Shown here: piece after piece, positions 16,411 through 25,775 of the stretch
How the letters are laid out: each line of letters begins with the position of its first letter
Numbering within the stretch: the first letter of the stretch is position 1
Source of the DNA: Thauera sp. UBA6194
GTDB lineage: Bacteria > Pseudomonadota > Gammaproteobacteria > Burkholderiales > Rhodocyclaceae
DNA length: 38,611 bases
Direction: 5' to 3'
Assembly: GCA_002422685.1 (NCBI GenBank)
Contig: DITC01000023.1
Coordinates: 1-38,611, forward strand
Translations under genes and position numbers: made by a program
Notes under the pieces: generated by a model
Seen by the model: only the letters and a program-made list of their open reading frames with translations
What the model was told of the DNA's origin: nothing
The model's database searches: none

Positions 16411-17859
16411 ATGCTCATCAAGCGTTTTTTACAAGGCCTCGTCATAAGCTTTGCGCTGACCCTCGGCGCCGCCCCGCACGCTCTTGCCGATGTCGGCGCA
16501 CTTCCGCCCGGGCTTGCGCTCGCGATCGATGGCGCACGCATTCCGGCAGACGCGGTTTCCGTGTGGGTGCAGCCCGTGGACGCCACGCACCCGACGCTGT
16601 CGATCAACGCCGACCAGCCCATGAACCCGGCCTCGGTCATGAAGCTGGTGACCGCCTTCGCCGCGCTGGAGCAGCTCGGCCCCGCCCACACCTGGCGCAC
16701 GCGCGTGGCCATCACCGGGCCGGTGCGCGAAGGCGTGCTCGAGGGCGACCTGCACCTGATCGGCGGCGCCGACCCGGTGCTCGGCTACGATCGCCTGTGG
16801 AAGCTGCTGCGCCGCGTGCGTGCGCTCGGGATCGAGCGCGTCGCCGGCGACATCGTGCTCGACGCCTCGGTGCTGAGCCTGCCCAAGCACGACCCCGAGG
16901 CCTTCGACGGCCGCGGCCTGCGCCCCTACAACAGCGGTCCTCACGGCTTGCTGATGCATTACAACACCCTGCTGCTGGGCTTGTACCCGGGCGTCAGCGC
17001 CAACGCGCCGGTCACGCTCGCGGCTGAGCCACCGCTGGCCGGGGTCACCATCGACAACCAGATCCGCACCTCCGATGCGCCCTGCGGCACCTGGTACCGC
17101 GACCTGCAGGCCCGCATCGAACCCGGGCGTCGCTTGGTCCTGAGCGGCACCCTGCCCCAGGCCTGCGGCCCGCGCACCTGGAGCGCCGCCCCGCTGCCGC
17201 CCGCGGAGTTCGGCAGCGCGCTCGCCGCCGCGCTGTGGAGCGAGGTGGGCGGCCGACTCGGCGGCCGCGCGCGCGCAGGCGTCACGCCGCCCGAGGCCGA
17301 AGCGCTCTTCAGCGACGATTCACCCCCGCTGGGCGACGTGATCCGCGAGATGAACAAGTGGTCGAGCAACGTCATTGCGCGCCAGCTGCTCGCCACCCTC
17401 GGCAGCTCCGGCATCGCACCGGCGCGCCCCGCGACCGACATGGTCGCCGCCGGCGCGCGCACCGCGCAGGCCGCGCTCGCCGCGGCGGGCATCGACACGC
17501 GTGGGCTGGTGATCGAGAACGGCTCTGGCCTTTCGCGCATCGAGCGCATCCGCGCCGACAGCCTTGGCCAGCTGCTGCTGGCGGCCTGGCGGCGCCCCTG
17601 GATGCCGGAATACATCGCCGCGATGCCGGTGGCCGGGCTGGATGGCACGGCGCGTCGGCGCCTGTCGGGGAGCCCGGCCGCGGGGCAGGCGCACGTCAAG
17701 ACCGGCACGCTCAACGGCGTGCGCGCGATCGGCGGTTATGTGCTCGACCGCCATGGCCGCCGCCACGCCGTGGTCATGATGGTGAACCACGCGCAGGCCG
17801 CGAACAGCGCCGCGGCCCAGGATGCCTTGCTCGAATGGGTGTGGGCGGGCGGCGATTGA
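16411..17859 (+). CDS. dacB: D-alanyl-D-alanine carboxypeptidase/endopeptidase (PBP4)
   Basis: Periplasmic class C penicillin-binding protein of 482 residues that trims or cleaves peptide cross-links in peptidoglycan. A signal peptide is removed after about residue 27 (PHALA-DVG). The active-site motifs are S75-V-M-K78, S318-S-N320 and K430-T-G432, with a long domain between the first two, as in E. coli DacB. AGGA stands 8 bases before ATG 16411. The 162-base spacer upstream contains TAAAAT at about 16302, a possible -10, but I see no good -35. The stop codon lies in the loop of a strong hairpin. Confidence 0.95.
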   Translation: MLIKRFLQGLVISFALTLGAAPHALADVGALPPGLALAIDGARIPADAVSVWVQPVDATHPTLSINADQPMNPASVMKLVTAFAALEQLGPAHTWRTRVAITGPVREGVLEGDLHLIGGADPVLGYDRLWKLLRRVRALGIERVAGDIVLDASVLSLPKHDPEAFDGRGLRPYNSGPHGLLMHYNTLLLGLYPGVSANAPVTLAAEPPLAGVTIDNQIRTSDAPCGTWYRDLQARIEPGRRLVLSGTLPQACGPRTWSAAPLPPAEFGSALAAALWSEVGGRLGGRARAGVTPPEAEALFSDDSPPLGDVIREMNKWSSNVIARQLLATLGSSGIAPARPATDMVAAGARTAQAALAAAGIDTRGLVIENGSGLSRIERIRADSLGQLLLAAWRRPWMPEYIAAMPVAGLDGTARRRLSGSPAAGQAHVKTGTLNGVRAIGGYVLDRHGRRHAVVMMVNHAQAANSAAAQDALLEWVWAGGD

Positions 17860-17872
17860 AGGCCGCCGCCCG
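17846..17872. terminator. Hairpin spanning the dacB stop codon
   Basis: CGGGCGGCG and CGCCGCCCG pair as a 9-bp stem around a 9-base loop that contains the dacB TGA. The convergent membrane-protein gene ends 13 bases further on. There is no T-run, so it is probably a shared 3'-end structure. Confidence 0.45.
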
Positions 17873-17884
17873 AAGCGCGCTAAT

Positions 17885-18304
17885 TCAGGCCGGCGGCATC
17901 GGCAACGGACGGCGCTGCATCAGCACCCACCAGCCGCGCACGATGCGATACAGGATCCACAGCCCCACGATCAGCAACAGGCCGATCGCGAACGGCACGC
18001 CGATGATCGTGATCACCATCAGGCCCGACACCACGATCCACAGCACCGCGAACCAGAAGGTCCGGATCTGCCAGCGGAAGTGGCTCTCGAGCCAGGTACC
18101 GCGCACCGCGTTCTGGTTCCAGTAGTTCAGCACCACCGCAGCGATCGAGGGCAGGCTGGCGACGAAGCTGAAGATGATCGTCGCCGAACCGATCAGCGCC
18201 GAGAACACCGCGAAGGCATGCAGCGCATAGACCAGGTGGGTGATGGTCACCATGTTCTCGGACGGCTGGCCGACCTCGAGCGGTGCAGGATAGGAAGTGC
18301 TCAT
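17885..18304 (-). CDS. DUF4870-like small integral membrane protein
   Basis: 139 residues with three or four hydrophobic segments (about 20-60, 84-100 and 100-122). Between them is the motif NQNAVRGTWLESHFRWQIRTFWF, which resembles DUF4870/COG3671 proteins of unknown function. ATG 18304 is preceded by AAGGAG with 6-base spacing. Longer in-frame readings into the upstream spacer lack membrane-protein character. It is downstream of ubiD on the same strand after a 208-base gap and is probably transcribed separately. No role can be assigned. Confidence 0.85.
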   Translation of the reverse strand: MSTSYPAPLEVGQPSENMVTITHLVYALHAFAVFSALIGSATIIFSFVASLPSIAAVVLNYWNQNAVRGTWLESHFRWQIRTFWFAVLWIVVSGLMVITIIGVPFAIGLLLIVGLWILYRIVRGWWVLMQRRPLPMPPA

Positions 18305-18512
18305 TGATTCTCCTTGCAACGAAGCCCGCGCCGGGGGTGTCCGCGACACATGACAAAAGCTTCGAGCGCGGACCATGCCGCGTATTTGCTTGCAGCGCAA
18401 CAACAAAACGTAACGAGCGCCCAGGGCGGCGGCCCTGCCCGCCCGTCTGCGGCGCGGGTTCGCTCTCGATAGCGCACCGTGCCACACGGCCGGCGCACGG
18501 GCCGGCGCGGCC
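18305..18512. other. Spacer between ubiD and the DUF4870-like gene
   Basis: This spacer holds no gene. GC-rich inverted arms (GCCGGC repeated around a 6-base loop) lie just after the ubiD stop and may be a weak 3'-end hairpin. The half nearest the DUF4870-like gene is more AT-rich and probably holds its promoter, but no convincing -35/-10 pair is visible. Confidence 0.3.
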
Positions 18513-20003
18513 TTACAGCCCCAGCTCGCCCCACATCGCATCCACCTTCGTCTTCACCGCGTCGTCCATGACGATCGGCGTGCCCCATTCGCGGTGGGTC
18601 TCGCCCGGCCACTTGTTGGTCGCGTCCAGCCCCATCTTGCTGCCCAGGCCGGCGACCGGGCTGGCGAAGTCGAGATAGTCGATCGGCGTGTTGTCGACCA
18701 GGGTGGTGTCGCGGGTAGCGTCCATGCGCGTGGTGAGCGCCCAGATCACCTCCTTCCAGTCGCGGATGTTCACATCCTCGTCCACCACGATGATGAACTT
18801 GGTGTACATGAACTGGCGCAGGAAGCTCCAGATGCCGAACATCACGCGCTTGGCGTGGCCGGGGTACTGCTTCTTGATGCTGACCACCGCCAGGCGGTAC
18901 GAGCAACCTTCCGGCGGCAGGTAGAAATCGACGATCTCGGTGAACTGCTTCTGCAGCAGCGGCACGAAGACTTCGTTGAGCGCCACGCCCAGCATCGCCG
19001 GCTCGTCGGGCGGCTTGCCGGTGTAGGTGCTGTGGTAGATCGGATCGCGGCGCATGGTGATGCGCTCGATCGTGAACACCGGGAAGTCGGAGACCTCGTT
19101 GTAATAGCCGGTGTGGTCGCCGTACGGGCCTTCCGGCGCCATGTCGTTGGGGTGGATCGCGCCTTCGAGCACGATCTCGGCCGAGGCCGGCACCTGCAGA
19201 TCATTGCCGAGGCACTTCACCAGCTCGGTCTTGGCGCCGCGCAACAGGCCGGCGAACTGGTACTCCGAGATCGAATCCGGCACCGGTGTCACCGCGCCGA
19301 GGATGGTCGCCGGGTCGCAGCCCAGCACCACCGAGATCGGGAAGGGCTCGCCCGGATGTGCGCGCTGGTGCTCGAGGAAGTCGAGCGCGCCGCCGCGGTG
19401 CGCCAGCCAGCGCATGATCACGCGGTTGCGACCGATGACCTGCTGGCGGTAGATGCCCAGGTTCTGGCGCTTCTTGTGCGGCCCGCGCGTCACCACCAGG
19501 CCCCAGGTGATCAGCGGCGCGGCATCCCCCGGCCAGCAGTGCTGGATCGGCAGCTTCGCCAGATCGACCTCGTCACCCTGCCACACCACTTGCTGGCAGG
19601 GCGCGGAACGCACCTCCTTCGGCGCCATGTTGAGCACCTGCTTCAACACCGGCAGCTTCTCCCAGGCGTCCTTCAGGCCCTTGGGCGGCTCGGGCTCCTT
19701 GAGGTAGGCGAGCAGCTTGCCCACTTCGCGCAGCGGCGTGCTCCAGTTGCCGTCGGCCACGTCCTCTCCCATGCCCATCGCCACCCGCTGCGGGGTGCCG
19801 AAGAGGTTGGCGAGCACCGGGATGGACTGCGCCACGCCCTTGGTCACCGGCTTCTCGAACAACAGCGCCGGGCCGCCGGCGCGCAGCACGCGGTCGGCGA
19901 TCTCGGTCATCTCGAGGTGGGTGTCGACCGGGACGGTGATGCGCTTCAGTTCACCGCGGGCTTCGAGCTGGGAGATGAAGTCACGCAGGTCGTCGTATTT
20001 CAT
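18513..20003 (-). CDS. ubiD: 4-hydroxy-3-polyprenylbenzoate decarboxylase UbiD
   Basis: Prenylated-FMN-dependent decarboxylase of ubiquinone synthesis, acting on the product of UbiA. The 496-residue length matches E. coli UbiD. The start MKYDDLRDFISQLEARGELKRI and the internal PEGPYGDHTGYYNEVSDFPVF, which carries acidic residues of the UbiD active-site region, are strongly characteristic. So are the conserved KCLGNDLQVPASAEIVLEG and FIIVVDEDVNIRDWKEV. The flavin prenyltransferase UbiX that supplies its cofactor is not in the window. ubiA and ubiC lie nearby on the same strand, separated by pyrF. The ribosome site is weak (GAGA). Confidence 0.96.
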   Translation of the reverse strand: MKYDDLRDFISQLEARGELKRITVPVDTHLEMTEIADRVLRAGGPALLFEKPVTKGVAQSIPVLANLFGTPQRVAMGMGEDVADGNWSTPLREVGKLLAYLKEPEPPKGLKDAWEKLPVLKQVLNMAPKEVRSAPCQQVVWQGDEVDLAKLPIQHCWPGDAAPLITWGLVVTRGPHKKRQNLGIYRQQVIGRNRVIMRWLAHRGGALDFLEHQRAHPGEPFPISVVLGCDPATILGAVTPVPDSISEYQFAGLLRGAKTELVKCLGNDLQVPASAEIVLEGAIHPNDMAPEGPYGDHTGYYNEVSDFPVFTIERITMRRDPIYHSTYTGKPPDEPAMLGVALNEVFVPLLQKQFTEIVDFYLPPEGCSYRLAVVSIKKQYPGHAKRVMFGIWSFLRQFMYTKFIIVVDEDVNIRDWKEVIWALTTRMDATRDTTLVDNTPIDYLDFASPVAGLGSKMGLDATNKWPGETHREWGTPIVMDDAVKTKVDAMWGELGL

Positions 20004-20099
20004 TCAGGCATCTCGTGGTGGGTGCAGGACGTGCCGGGCACGGGCAGGCATTGACGCGCCCAGCGTGCGGAAGTTGCAGCCGCGCTCGGCATTGCCGGC

Positions 20100-20924
20100 T
20101 CAGCGCTGGGCGTTGATTGCGTCGCGCGTGTCGAGCGCCACCTTGCGCGCGGCCGCGGCGAAGTCCTCGCCCTTGCCTGCGTACAGAATCGCACGCGAAG
20201 AGTTGATCATCAGCCCGGTTCCGTTAGCCGTGCGGCCAGCGGCGAGCGTGGCGGCGATGTCGCCCCCCTGCGCGCCGATCCCGGGCACCAGCAGCGGCAT
20301 GTCGCCGGTGAGTTCGCGCACGCGCGCGATCTCGGCCGGGAAGGTGGCACCGACCACGAGGCCGCAATTGCCGCTGGCGTTCCAGTCCTCGGCGACGGTG
20401 CGCGCGACGTGCTCGTACAGCTTCATGCGGCCGCGGGGCGTGTCGACCTCGAGGAACTGCAGGTCCGAGCCGCCCGGATTGGAGGTGCGGCAAAGCAGGA
20501 TCACGCCCTTGTCGGGATACGCCAGGTAGGGATCGACCGAATCGCGCCCCATGTAGGGATTGACCGTGATCGCGTCGGCCTTGAAGCGCTCGAAGGCCTC
20601 GATGGCGTACTGCTCGGCGGTGCTGCCGATGTCGCCGCGCTTGGCGTCGAGGATGACCGGGGCGGCGGGATGGACGGCGTGGATGTGCGCGATCAGCGCC
20701 TCGAGCTGGTCCTCGGCGCGGTGGGCGGCGAAGTAGGCGATCTGCGGCTTGAAGCAGCACGCGAGGTCGGCGGTGGCGTCGACGATGGCCTTGCAGAACT
20801 CGAAGATGGCGTCCGGCCGCCCCTTCAGGTGGGCGGGAAATCTGGCGGGGTCGGGGTCGAGGCCAACGCAGAGCAGGCTGTTGCGCTGCTGCCAGGCGGT
20901 GTCGAGGGCGTTCATGAAATGCAT
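20100..20924 (-). CDS. pyrF: Orotidine 5'-phosphate decarboxylase (type 2)
   Basis: Final step of UMP synthesis, decarboxylating OMP. The 274-residue length fits the longer type 2 PyrF subfamily. The catalytic Lys/Asp array is in APVILDAKRGDIGSTAEQYA. CVGLDPD near the start, VNPYMGRDSVDPYL in the middle and LLVPGIGAQGGD near the end form the phosphate-binding barrel. ATG 20924 and a second ATG at 20915 are both possible; neither has a strong ribosome site. It lies between ubiD and ubiA on the same strand with gaps of 96 and 128 bases, so shared transcription is possible but not shown. Confidence 0.95.
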   Translation of the reverse strand: MHFMNALDTAWQQRNSLLCVGLDPDPARFPAHLKGRPDAIFEFCKAIVDATADLACCFKPQIAYFAAHRAEDQLEALIAHIHAVHPAAPVILDAKRGDIGSTAEQYAIEAFERFKADAITVNPYMGRDSVDPYLAYPDKGVILLCRTSNPGGSDLQFLEVDTPRGRMKLYEHVARTVAEDWNASGNCGLVVGATFPAEIARVRELTGDMPLLVPGIGAQGGDIAATLAAGRTANGTGLMINSSRAILYAGKGEDFAAAARKVALDTRDAINAQR

Positions 20925-21052
20925 GGGCGCGGTCCGTAGCAGAAGGGATCTGAGTTGCGTTTGAGGGCGGCCGCTGCTGCCTGAGCAGGGCGGGATTGGC
21001 GATTGGCCGCGTCCGGTAGTCGAAGGCGCGCGGCGCACTGGCCGCCGTAGCC

Positions 21053-21934
21053 TCAGGCCGCGCGCAGCAGGTAGTCGACGAAGATGCCGGCGAACACGAC
21101 CGCGCCGAACCAGTTGTTGTGACGGAAGGCCTTGAAGCAGTCGGCGCGCTCGCGGGCGCGAATCAAGCGGTAGTGATAGCCGGCGATCCCCGCCGCGGCG
21201 GCGAGGCCGAGGTAGTAGGCGAGCCCGGCCGAGATCATGCCGCCGACCACGCCGAGCAGCACGATGGCCGCCGCGTAGCACAGCATGACCGCGGCGACGT
21301 CGAAGCGACCGAAGGTGATCGCCGAGGTCTTGATGCCGATCTTGAGGTCGTCCGGGCGGTCGACCATGGCGTATTCGGTGTCGTAGGCGATCGTCCACAG
21401 CGTGTTGGCGACCAGCATCAGCCAGGCCAGCGCCGGCACCTCGCCCTGCACCGCGGCGAAACCCATCGGGATCGAGAAGCCGAATGCCAGCCCCAGATAG
21501 GCTTGCGGCACGGCGAAGAAGCGCTTGGTGAAGGGGTAACTGGCGGCCAGGAAGAGCGCCGGGATCGACAGCCAGATCACCAGTGGATCGAGCGGCAGCA
21601 CCAGCAGGAAGGCGACCAAAGCGAGCCCGCCTGCCAGCCACAGCGCCTCGCGCGCGCTCACCGCGCCGGTGGCGAGCGGGCGATTGACCGTGCGCTCCAC
21701 GTGGCCATCGATGTCGCGGTCGGCGTAGTCGTTGATCACGCAGCCGGCCGAGCGCATCAGGAAGGTGCCGATCACGAAGATCACCAGGATGTGCAGCGGT
21801 GGCCAGCCCTCGGCCGCCACCCACAGCGCCCACAGCGTGGGCCACAGCAGCAGCAGCGTGCCGATCGGCTTGTCGATCCGCATCAGGCGGATGTAATGGG
21901 GCAGCTTGTCGTTGAGACTCATGCCGGAGGTCAT
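21053..21934 (-). CDS. ubiA: 4-hydroxybenzoate polyprenyltransferase UbiA
   Basis: Membrane prenyltransferase that attaches the polyprenyl tail to 4-hydroxybenzoate. It has 293 residues and about nine predicted helices. The first Asp-rich motif is NDYADRDIDGHVERTVNRPL (prenyl-diphosphate and Mg2+ site); the second is YDTEYAMVDRPDDLKIGIK. ATG 21934 overlaps the ubiC stop by 4 bases (ATGA), favouring this start over an internal ATG at 21922 with no ribosome site. Adjacent ubiC supplies its aromatic substrate. Confidence 0.96.
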   Translation of the reverse strand: MTSGMSLNDKLPHYIRLMRIDKPIGTLLLLWPTLWALWVAAEGWPPLHILVIFVIGTFLMRSAGCVINDYADRDIDGHVERTVNRPLATGAVSAREALWLAGGLALVAFLLVLPLDPLVIWLSIPALFLAASYPFTKRFFAVPQAYLGLAFGFSIPMGFAAVQGEVPALAWLMLVANTLWTIAYDTEYAMVDRPDDLKIGIKTSAITFGRFDVAAVMLCYAAAIVLLGVVGGMISAGLAYYLGLAAAAGIAGYHYRLIRARERADCFKAFRHNNWFGAVVFAGIFVDYLLRAA

Positions 21935-22524
21935 CGGGGCAGTTCCAGGATTTCGGGCAGGAAGGCTTCGCTCACCATCAGCGCGCTGCCGCGCAGCAGA
22001 AAGACGGAGCGCCGCGCCCACAGGGTGCGCGGCAGGGATTGCGCGGGTGCGTAACGGATCAGCGCAGCCTGGGCGCGATGATACCGCGCATCGCGCCCGT
22101 CCAGACGCCGGCAGGCCAGCGGCAGGCGGCTGATCGCCGGGTCGGAGAACAAGGCCTGGCCCAGCGGCCGCGAGCCCATGCCGTGAAAGAGATTCCACGC
22201 GCCGCGTACGTTGCGCGGCGGCAGCAGCGAGCGCGCGAACACCACCGGCCGGCCGTCGGCCACCAGCAGCACCTCGCGCACCCAGGCGCGCTCGCCCGGA
22301 CGCAGGCCGAGCAGCAGCGCCTCGTCGCGATGCACGCGCGCCAGCGTCTGGCACACGACCTGCACCGCGAAGCGCTCGCAGCGCGCGCGGATGCGTGCAG
22401 TGAGCGAGCCGGCGTCGCGCAGCCAGGGGCGCAGGGCCGCGGGCATGGACGCGCGCGGCGGGTGTGCGAGCCAGGTCTCGTGGCGCGGGCCGGTGTGGAG
22501 GGGAAAGGCGATCAGCGGACGCAT
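21931..22524 (-). CDS. ubiC: Chorismate pyruvate-lyase UbiC
   Basis: Makes 4-hydroxybenzoate and pyruvate from chorismate, the committed step to ubiquinone. The product is about 197 residues. Conserved UbiC features are the WVREVLLVADGRPVVFARSLLP strand pair, the glycine turn GSRPLGQALF, WARRSVFLLRG, and the C-terminal VSEAFLPEI, whose Glu matches the ligand-binding Glu of E. coli UbiC. ATG 22524 is chosen; an in-frame GTG at 22572 would add 16 residues, and neither start has a good ribosome site. It is translationally coupled to ubiA. recG lies immediately upstream on the same strand. Confidence 0.92.
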   Translation of the reverse strand: MRPLIAFPLHTGPRHETWLAHPPRASMPAALRPWLRDAGSLTARIRARCERFAVQVVCQTLARVHRDEALLLGLRPGERAWVREVLLVADGRPVVFARSLLPPRNVRGAWNLFHGMGSRPLGQALFSDPAISRLPLACRRLDGRDARYHRAQAALIRYAPAQSLPRTLWARRSVFLLRGSALMVSEAFLPEILELPR

Positions 22525-22638
22525 GGGGAAACGATCGGGAGCGGTGAATTCACGTGTGCGCGGATCGGGCACTGCACGAAGCGCACGACCGCGATTGCCT
22601 GCTTCGGCATGCGCAAGAGCAAGGAGAGAGGACCTGGT

Positions 22639-24735
22639 TCATGCGCGCAGCAGGGCCTCGCGCCCGCCCAGCCAGCGCACCATCAGCGCCTGCGCCTTGG
22701 CCGCGTCGTGCGCGAGCAGGTGTTCGGCCAGTTCGCGCGCAGGCTCGATCAGTTCGGCATCGCCCTCGAGATCGGCATAGCGCAGCAGCGGCACCCCGCT
22801 CTGGCGCGCGCCGACGAACTCGCCCGGGCCGCGGATGTGCAGGTCCTCGCGCGCGATCGCGAAGCCATCGGTGTTCTCGAAGATGACCTTGAGCCGCGCA
22901 CGCCCGGTCTGCGACAGGGGCTGGGCGTAGATCAGGATGCATTCGGATTCGGCGGTGCCGCGCCCGACCCGCCCGCGCAACTGGTGCAACTGCGCGAGCC
23001 CGAAGCGCTCGGCGTGCTCGATCACCATCAGGCTGGCGTTGGGCACGTCCACGCCGACCTCGATCACGGTGGTCGACACCAGCACGTCGAGCTCGCCCGC
23101 CGAAAAGGCGGCCATGGTGGCGGACTTCTCGGCGTTCTTGAGCCGACCATGGACGAGGCCGATGCGCAGCTCGGGCAAGGCTTCGACCAGGGCGGCGAAG
23201 GTGTCCTGCGCGGTCTGCAGTTGCAGGGCCTCGGACTCCTCGATCAGCGGGCACACCCAGTAAGCCTGGCGCCCGCCGAGGCAGGCCGCGCGCAGGCGGG
23301 CGACGACCTGCTCGCGACGCGCATCCGACACCAGCCGGGTGCGGATCGGCGTGCGCCCGGGCGGCAGCTCGTCGAGCACGGAGACGTCCAGGTCGGCGTA
23401 GTGCGTCATCGCGAGCGTGCGCGGGATCGGCGTGGCCGACATCATCAGCATGTGCGGGCGCCGGCCCTCGTTGCCCTTCTCGCGCAGCGCCAGGCGCTGG
23501 CGCACGCCGAAACGATGCTGCTCGTCGACCACCGCCAGCGCCAGGCGCGGCAGCGTCACCGGGTCCTCGATCAGCGCATGGGTGCCGACCGCGAGCAGCA
23601 CCTCGCCGCTCGCCAGGCGGGCGAGCTCGACCTCGCGCTCGCGCTTCCTGCGACTGCCCGACAGCCACGCCACCTCGAGCCCGAGCGGCGCCAGCCAGGC
23701 GGAGAGCTTCTTCCAGTGCTGCTCGGCGAGGATCTCGGTGGGTGCCATCATCGCCGCCTGCCAGCCGTTCTCCACCGCCTGCAGCATCGCGAGCGCGGCG
23801 ACCAGGGTCTTGCCCGAGCCCACGTCGCCCTGCAGCAGGCGCTGCATCGGGTGCGGCGCGGCGAGATCGGCCGCGATCTCGGCCTGCACCCGCGCCTGGG
23901 CGCCGGTCGGGCGGAACGGCAGGCTGGCGAGCAGCGCAGCAGTGAGCTTCCCGCGCGCAGGTAACGCGACCGCGGCACGCGCGCGGCGCGCCAGGTAAGC
24001 GCGGCGCAGCGACAGTTGCTGCACCAGCAGCTCCTCGAACTTCATCCGCCGCCAGGCGGGATGTTCGCGACTTTCGAGCGCATGCGGATCGGCATCGGGC
24101 GAGGGGTGATGCAGCGCGCGCAAGGATTCGGCGAAACCGGGCAGATCCAGGCGGCGCAGCCAGTCTTCGGGCAACAGCTCGTCGAGCGCCTCGGTCTGCA
24201 GCGCGCGGTCGATGAGCTTGCGCAGGGTCGCCTGCCCCACGCCCGCGGTGGTCGGATACACCGGCGTCAGCGCATCGGGCAGCGCCTCGCCCGCCTCCAC
24301 GCTGCGCACGCGCGGATGCACCATCTCGTCGCCGAAGAAGCCACCCCGCACCTCGCCGAACAGCCGCACCCGGCGCCCGGTCGCGAGCTGCTTCTGCTGC
24401 GAAGGGTAGAAATTGAGCCAGCGCGCCACCAGCGTGCCGCTGCCGTCGCCCACGCGCACCACGAGCTGGCGGCGGGGGCGCAGCGTGACCTCGGCCGACA
24501 GCACCTCACCCTCGATCTGCGCCGGGAAGCCCGGACGCGTGACGGCGATCGGCGTCAGGCGCGTTTCGTCCTCGTAGCGCAGCGGCAGGTGCAGCAGCAG
24601 GTCGCGTGGCGCATGGAGATCGAGCTTGGCGAGCCGCCCGGCGAGTTGCGCGCCGACGCCCGCCCATGCGCGTGCCGGCGGCGACGAAAACGCCGGGACC
24701 GGGCCCGCGGCATGCCCTGCCGTGTGCCCGATCAC
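22639..24735 (-). CDS. recG: ATP-dependent DNA helicase RecG
   Basis: Superfamily 2 helicase that regresses stalled forks and branch-migrates Holliday junctions. It has 698 residues, a typical length. The N-terminal wedge/OB domain spans about 35-180. Walker A GDVGSGKT is at 303-310, motif II DEQH at 404-407, motif III MSATPIPRTLA follows, and the C-terminal domain has VIEVGVDVPNASLMVIEHAERFGLAQLHQLRGRVGRG. GTG 24735 is preceded by GAGGGA with 6-base spacing. It is 48 bases downstream of ridA in the same direction. Confidence 0.96.
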   Translation of the reverse strand: MIGHTAGHAAGPVPAFSSPPARAWAGVGAQLAGRLAKLDLHAPRDLLLHLPLRYEDETRLTPIAVTRPGFPAQIEGEVLSAEVTLRPRRQLVVRVGDGSGTLVARWLNFYPSQQKQLATGRRVRLFGEVRGGFFGDEMVHPRVRSVEAGEALPDALTPVYPTTAGVGQATLRKLIDRALQTEALDELLPEDWLRRLDLPGFAESLRALHHPSPDADPHALESREHPAWRRMKFEELLVQQLSLRRAYLARRARAAVALPARGKLTAALLASLPFRPTGAQARVQAEIAADLAAPHPMQRLLQGDVGSGKTLVAALAMLQAVENGWQAAMMAPTEILAEQHWKKLSAWLAPLGLEVAWLSGSRRKREREVELARLASGEVLLAVGTHALIEDPVTLPRLALAVVDEQHRFGVRQRLALREKGNEGRRPHMLMMSATPIPRTLAMTHYADLDVSVLDELPPGRTPIRTRLVSDARREQVVARLRAACLGGRQAYWVCPLIEESEALQLQTAQDTFAALVEALPELRIGLVHGRLKNAEKSATMAAFSAGELDVLVSTTVIEVGVDVPNASLMVIEHAERFGLAQLHQLRGRVGRGTAESECILIYAQPLSQTGRARLKVIFENTDGFAIAREDLHIRGPGEFVGARQSGVPLLRYADLEGDAELIEPARELAEHLLAHDAAKAQALMVRWLGGREALLRA

Positions 24736-24783
24736 GCCATGTCCCTCACGTCTCGATCCAGACAGCTAGCCGCGCGCCAGGCC

Positions 24784-25164
24784 TCAGTCGAGCACGAGCA
24801 CCAGATCGGCCTCGACCAGCGCGCCGCGCGGCAACTCGCGCACGCCGACGGTGGCGCGCGCCGGGAACGGCTCGGCGAAGCAGGACTGCATGATCTCGTT
24901 GACCACGCCGAAGTTCGACAGGTCGGTCAGGTAGATGGTGAGCTTGACCGCGTCGGCGAGCGAGGCGCCTGCGGCCTCGGCCACCGCCTTGAGGTTGGCG
25001 AACACCTGGCGCGCCTGCGCCTCGACACCATCGACCATCTCCATGGTGACGGGGTCGAGCCCGATCTGGCCCGACATGAAAACCTGGTTGCCGGCCTTGA
25101 CCGCCTGCGAGTACGGACCGATCGCAGCGGGAGCGTTGGGGGTGGAGATGATCTGACGCGCCAT
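24784..25164 (-). CDS. ridA: RidA/YjgF family enamine/imine deaminase
   Basis: Hydrolyses reactive 2-aminoacrylate and other imines released by PLP enzymes, protecting PLP-dependent proteins. It is a 126-residue trimer-forming protein. The start MARQIISTPNAPAAIGPYSQAVKAGNQVFMSGQIG and the C-terminal segment FPARATVGVRELPRGALVEAD, with the substrate-carboxylate-binding Arg, are classic. ATG 25164 has GGAGG 9 bases before it, so the longer in-frame version to 25197 is not favoured. It lies between fliW and recG; no functional link is evident. Confidence 0.96.
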   Translation of the reverse strand: MARQIISTPNAPAAIGPYSQAVKAGNQVFMSGQIGLDPVTMEMVDGVEAQARQVFANLKAVAEAAGASLADAVKLTIYLTDLSNFGVVNEIMQSCFAEPFPARATVGVRELPRGALVEADLVLVLD

Positions 25165-25268
25165 GGGACAAGCCTCCGCAAAAGTGGAAAGCGGCATTGT
25201 ACCCGTCCACCCCGCATCCCACCCGCCCCGGCCGCTGCAGACTGGTTGCGGGATGTGGAACGGGCGTG

Positions 25269-25712
25269 TCAGCCCTGGGCGCGCAGCGTGATCTCGCAGC
25301 CCAGGCGGTTGATGACCTTCTGCAGGCCCACGCGCTCGCCGACGTTGATCACCAGCGGGGCGACGAAGTTCGCACGCAGGCCGGTGGATGCGGGATTGGC
25401 CGCGTCGCCTTCTTCCTTGCGCACGATGACCGCGACCACCGCGTCGGCCGGCGAGGCCAGCTTGAGCATGGCCACCTCTTCGTCGCTGAGGCTGAACTCG
25501 AGATTGACGCCGAGCAGCGCCGGCATCGTGATCGAGAACGCGACCTGCGCGTCGTCCACGCTCTGCAGCAGGAAAACCTCCGGCTCGCGCCCCTCTTCAT
25601 GCACCAGGGTCCAGCGGCGGCACGTCTCGAAGCCCGGCAAACCCATCGGGAAATCGATGATCTTGTCCTCGGCGATCTCGGCGCTGCCGAACATCGGGCT
25701 CTTGATCTGCAT
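25269..25712 (-). CDS. fliW: Flagellar assembly factor FliW
   Basis: 147-residue protein whose family binds flagellin and the translational repressor CsrA, linking flagellin export to flagellin synthesis. Family features are the early IDFPMGLPGFETCRRWTLV, FLLQSVDDAQVAFSITMP and the C-terminal ANFVAPLVINVGERVGLQKVI. A very strong ribosome site (AAGGAGG, 8-base spacing) precedes ATG 25712. It is the last gene of an apparent DUF2802-SPOR-fliW set. No csrA or flagellin gene is in the window. Confidence 0.93.
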   Translation of the reverse strand: MQIKSPMFGSAEIAEDKIIDFPMGLPGFETCRRWTLVHEEGREPEVFLLQSVDDAQVAFSITMPALLGVNLEFSLSDEEVAMLKLASPADAVVAVIVRKEEGDAANPASTGLRANFVAPLVINVGERVGLQKVINRLGCEITLRAQG

Positions 25713-25775
25713 ATTCCAGCCTCCTTGAAAAGCATCATGTTCGCCCGGGAGCGGCCCGGACCCGCGTGATGCCCT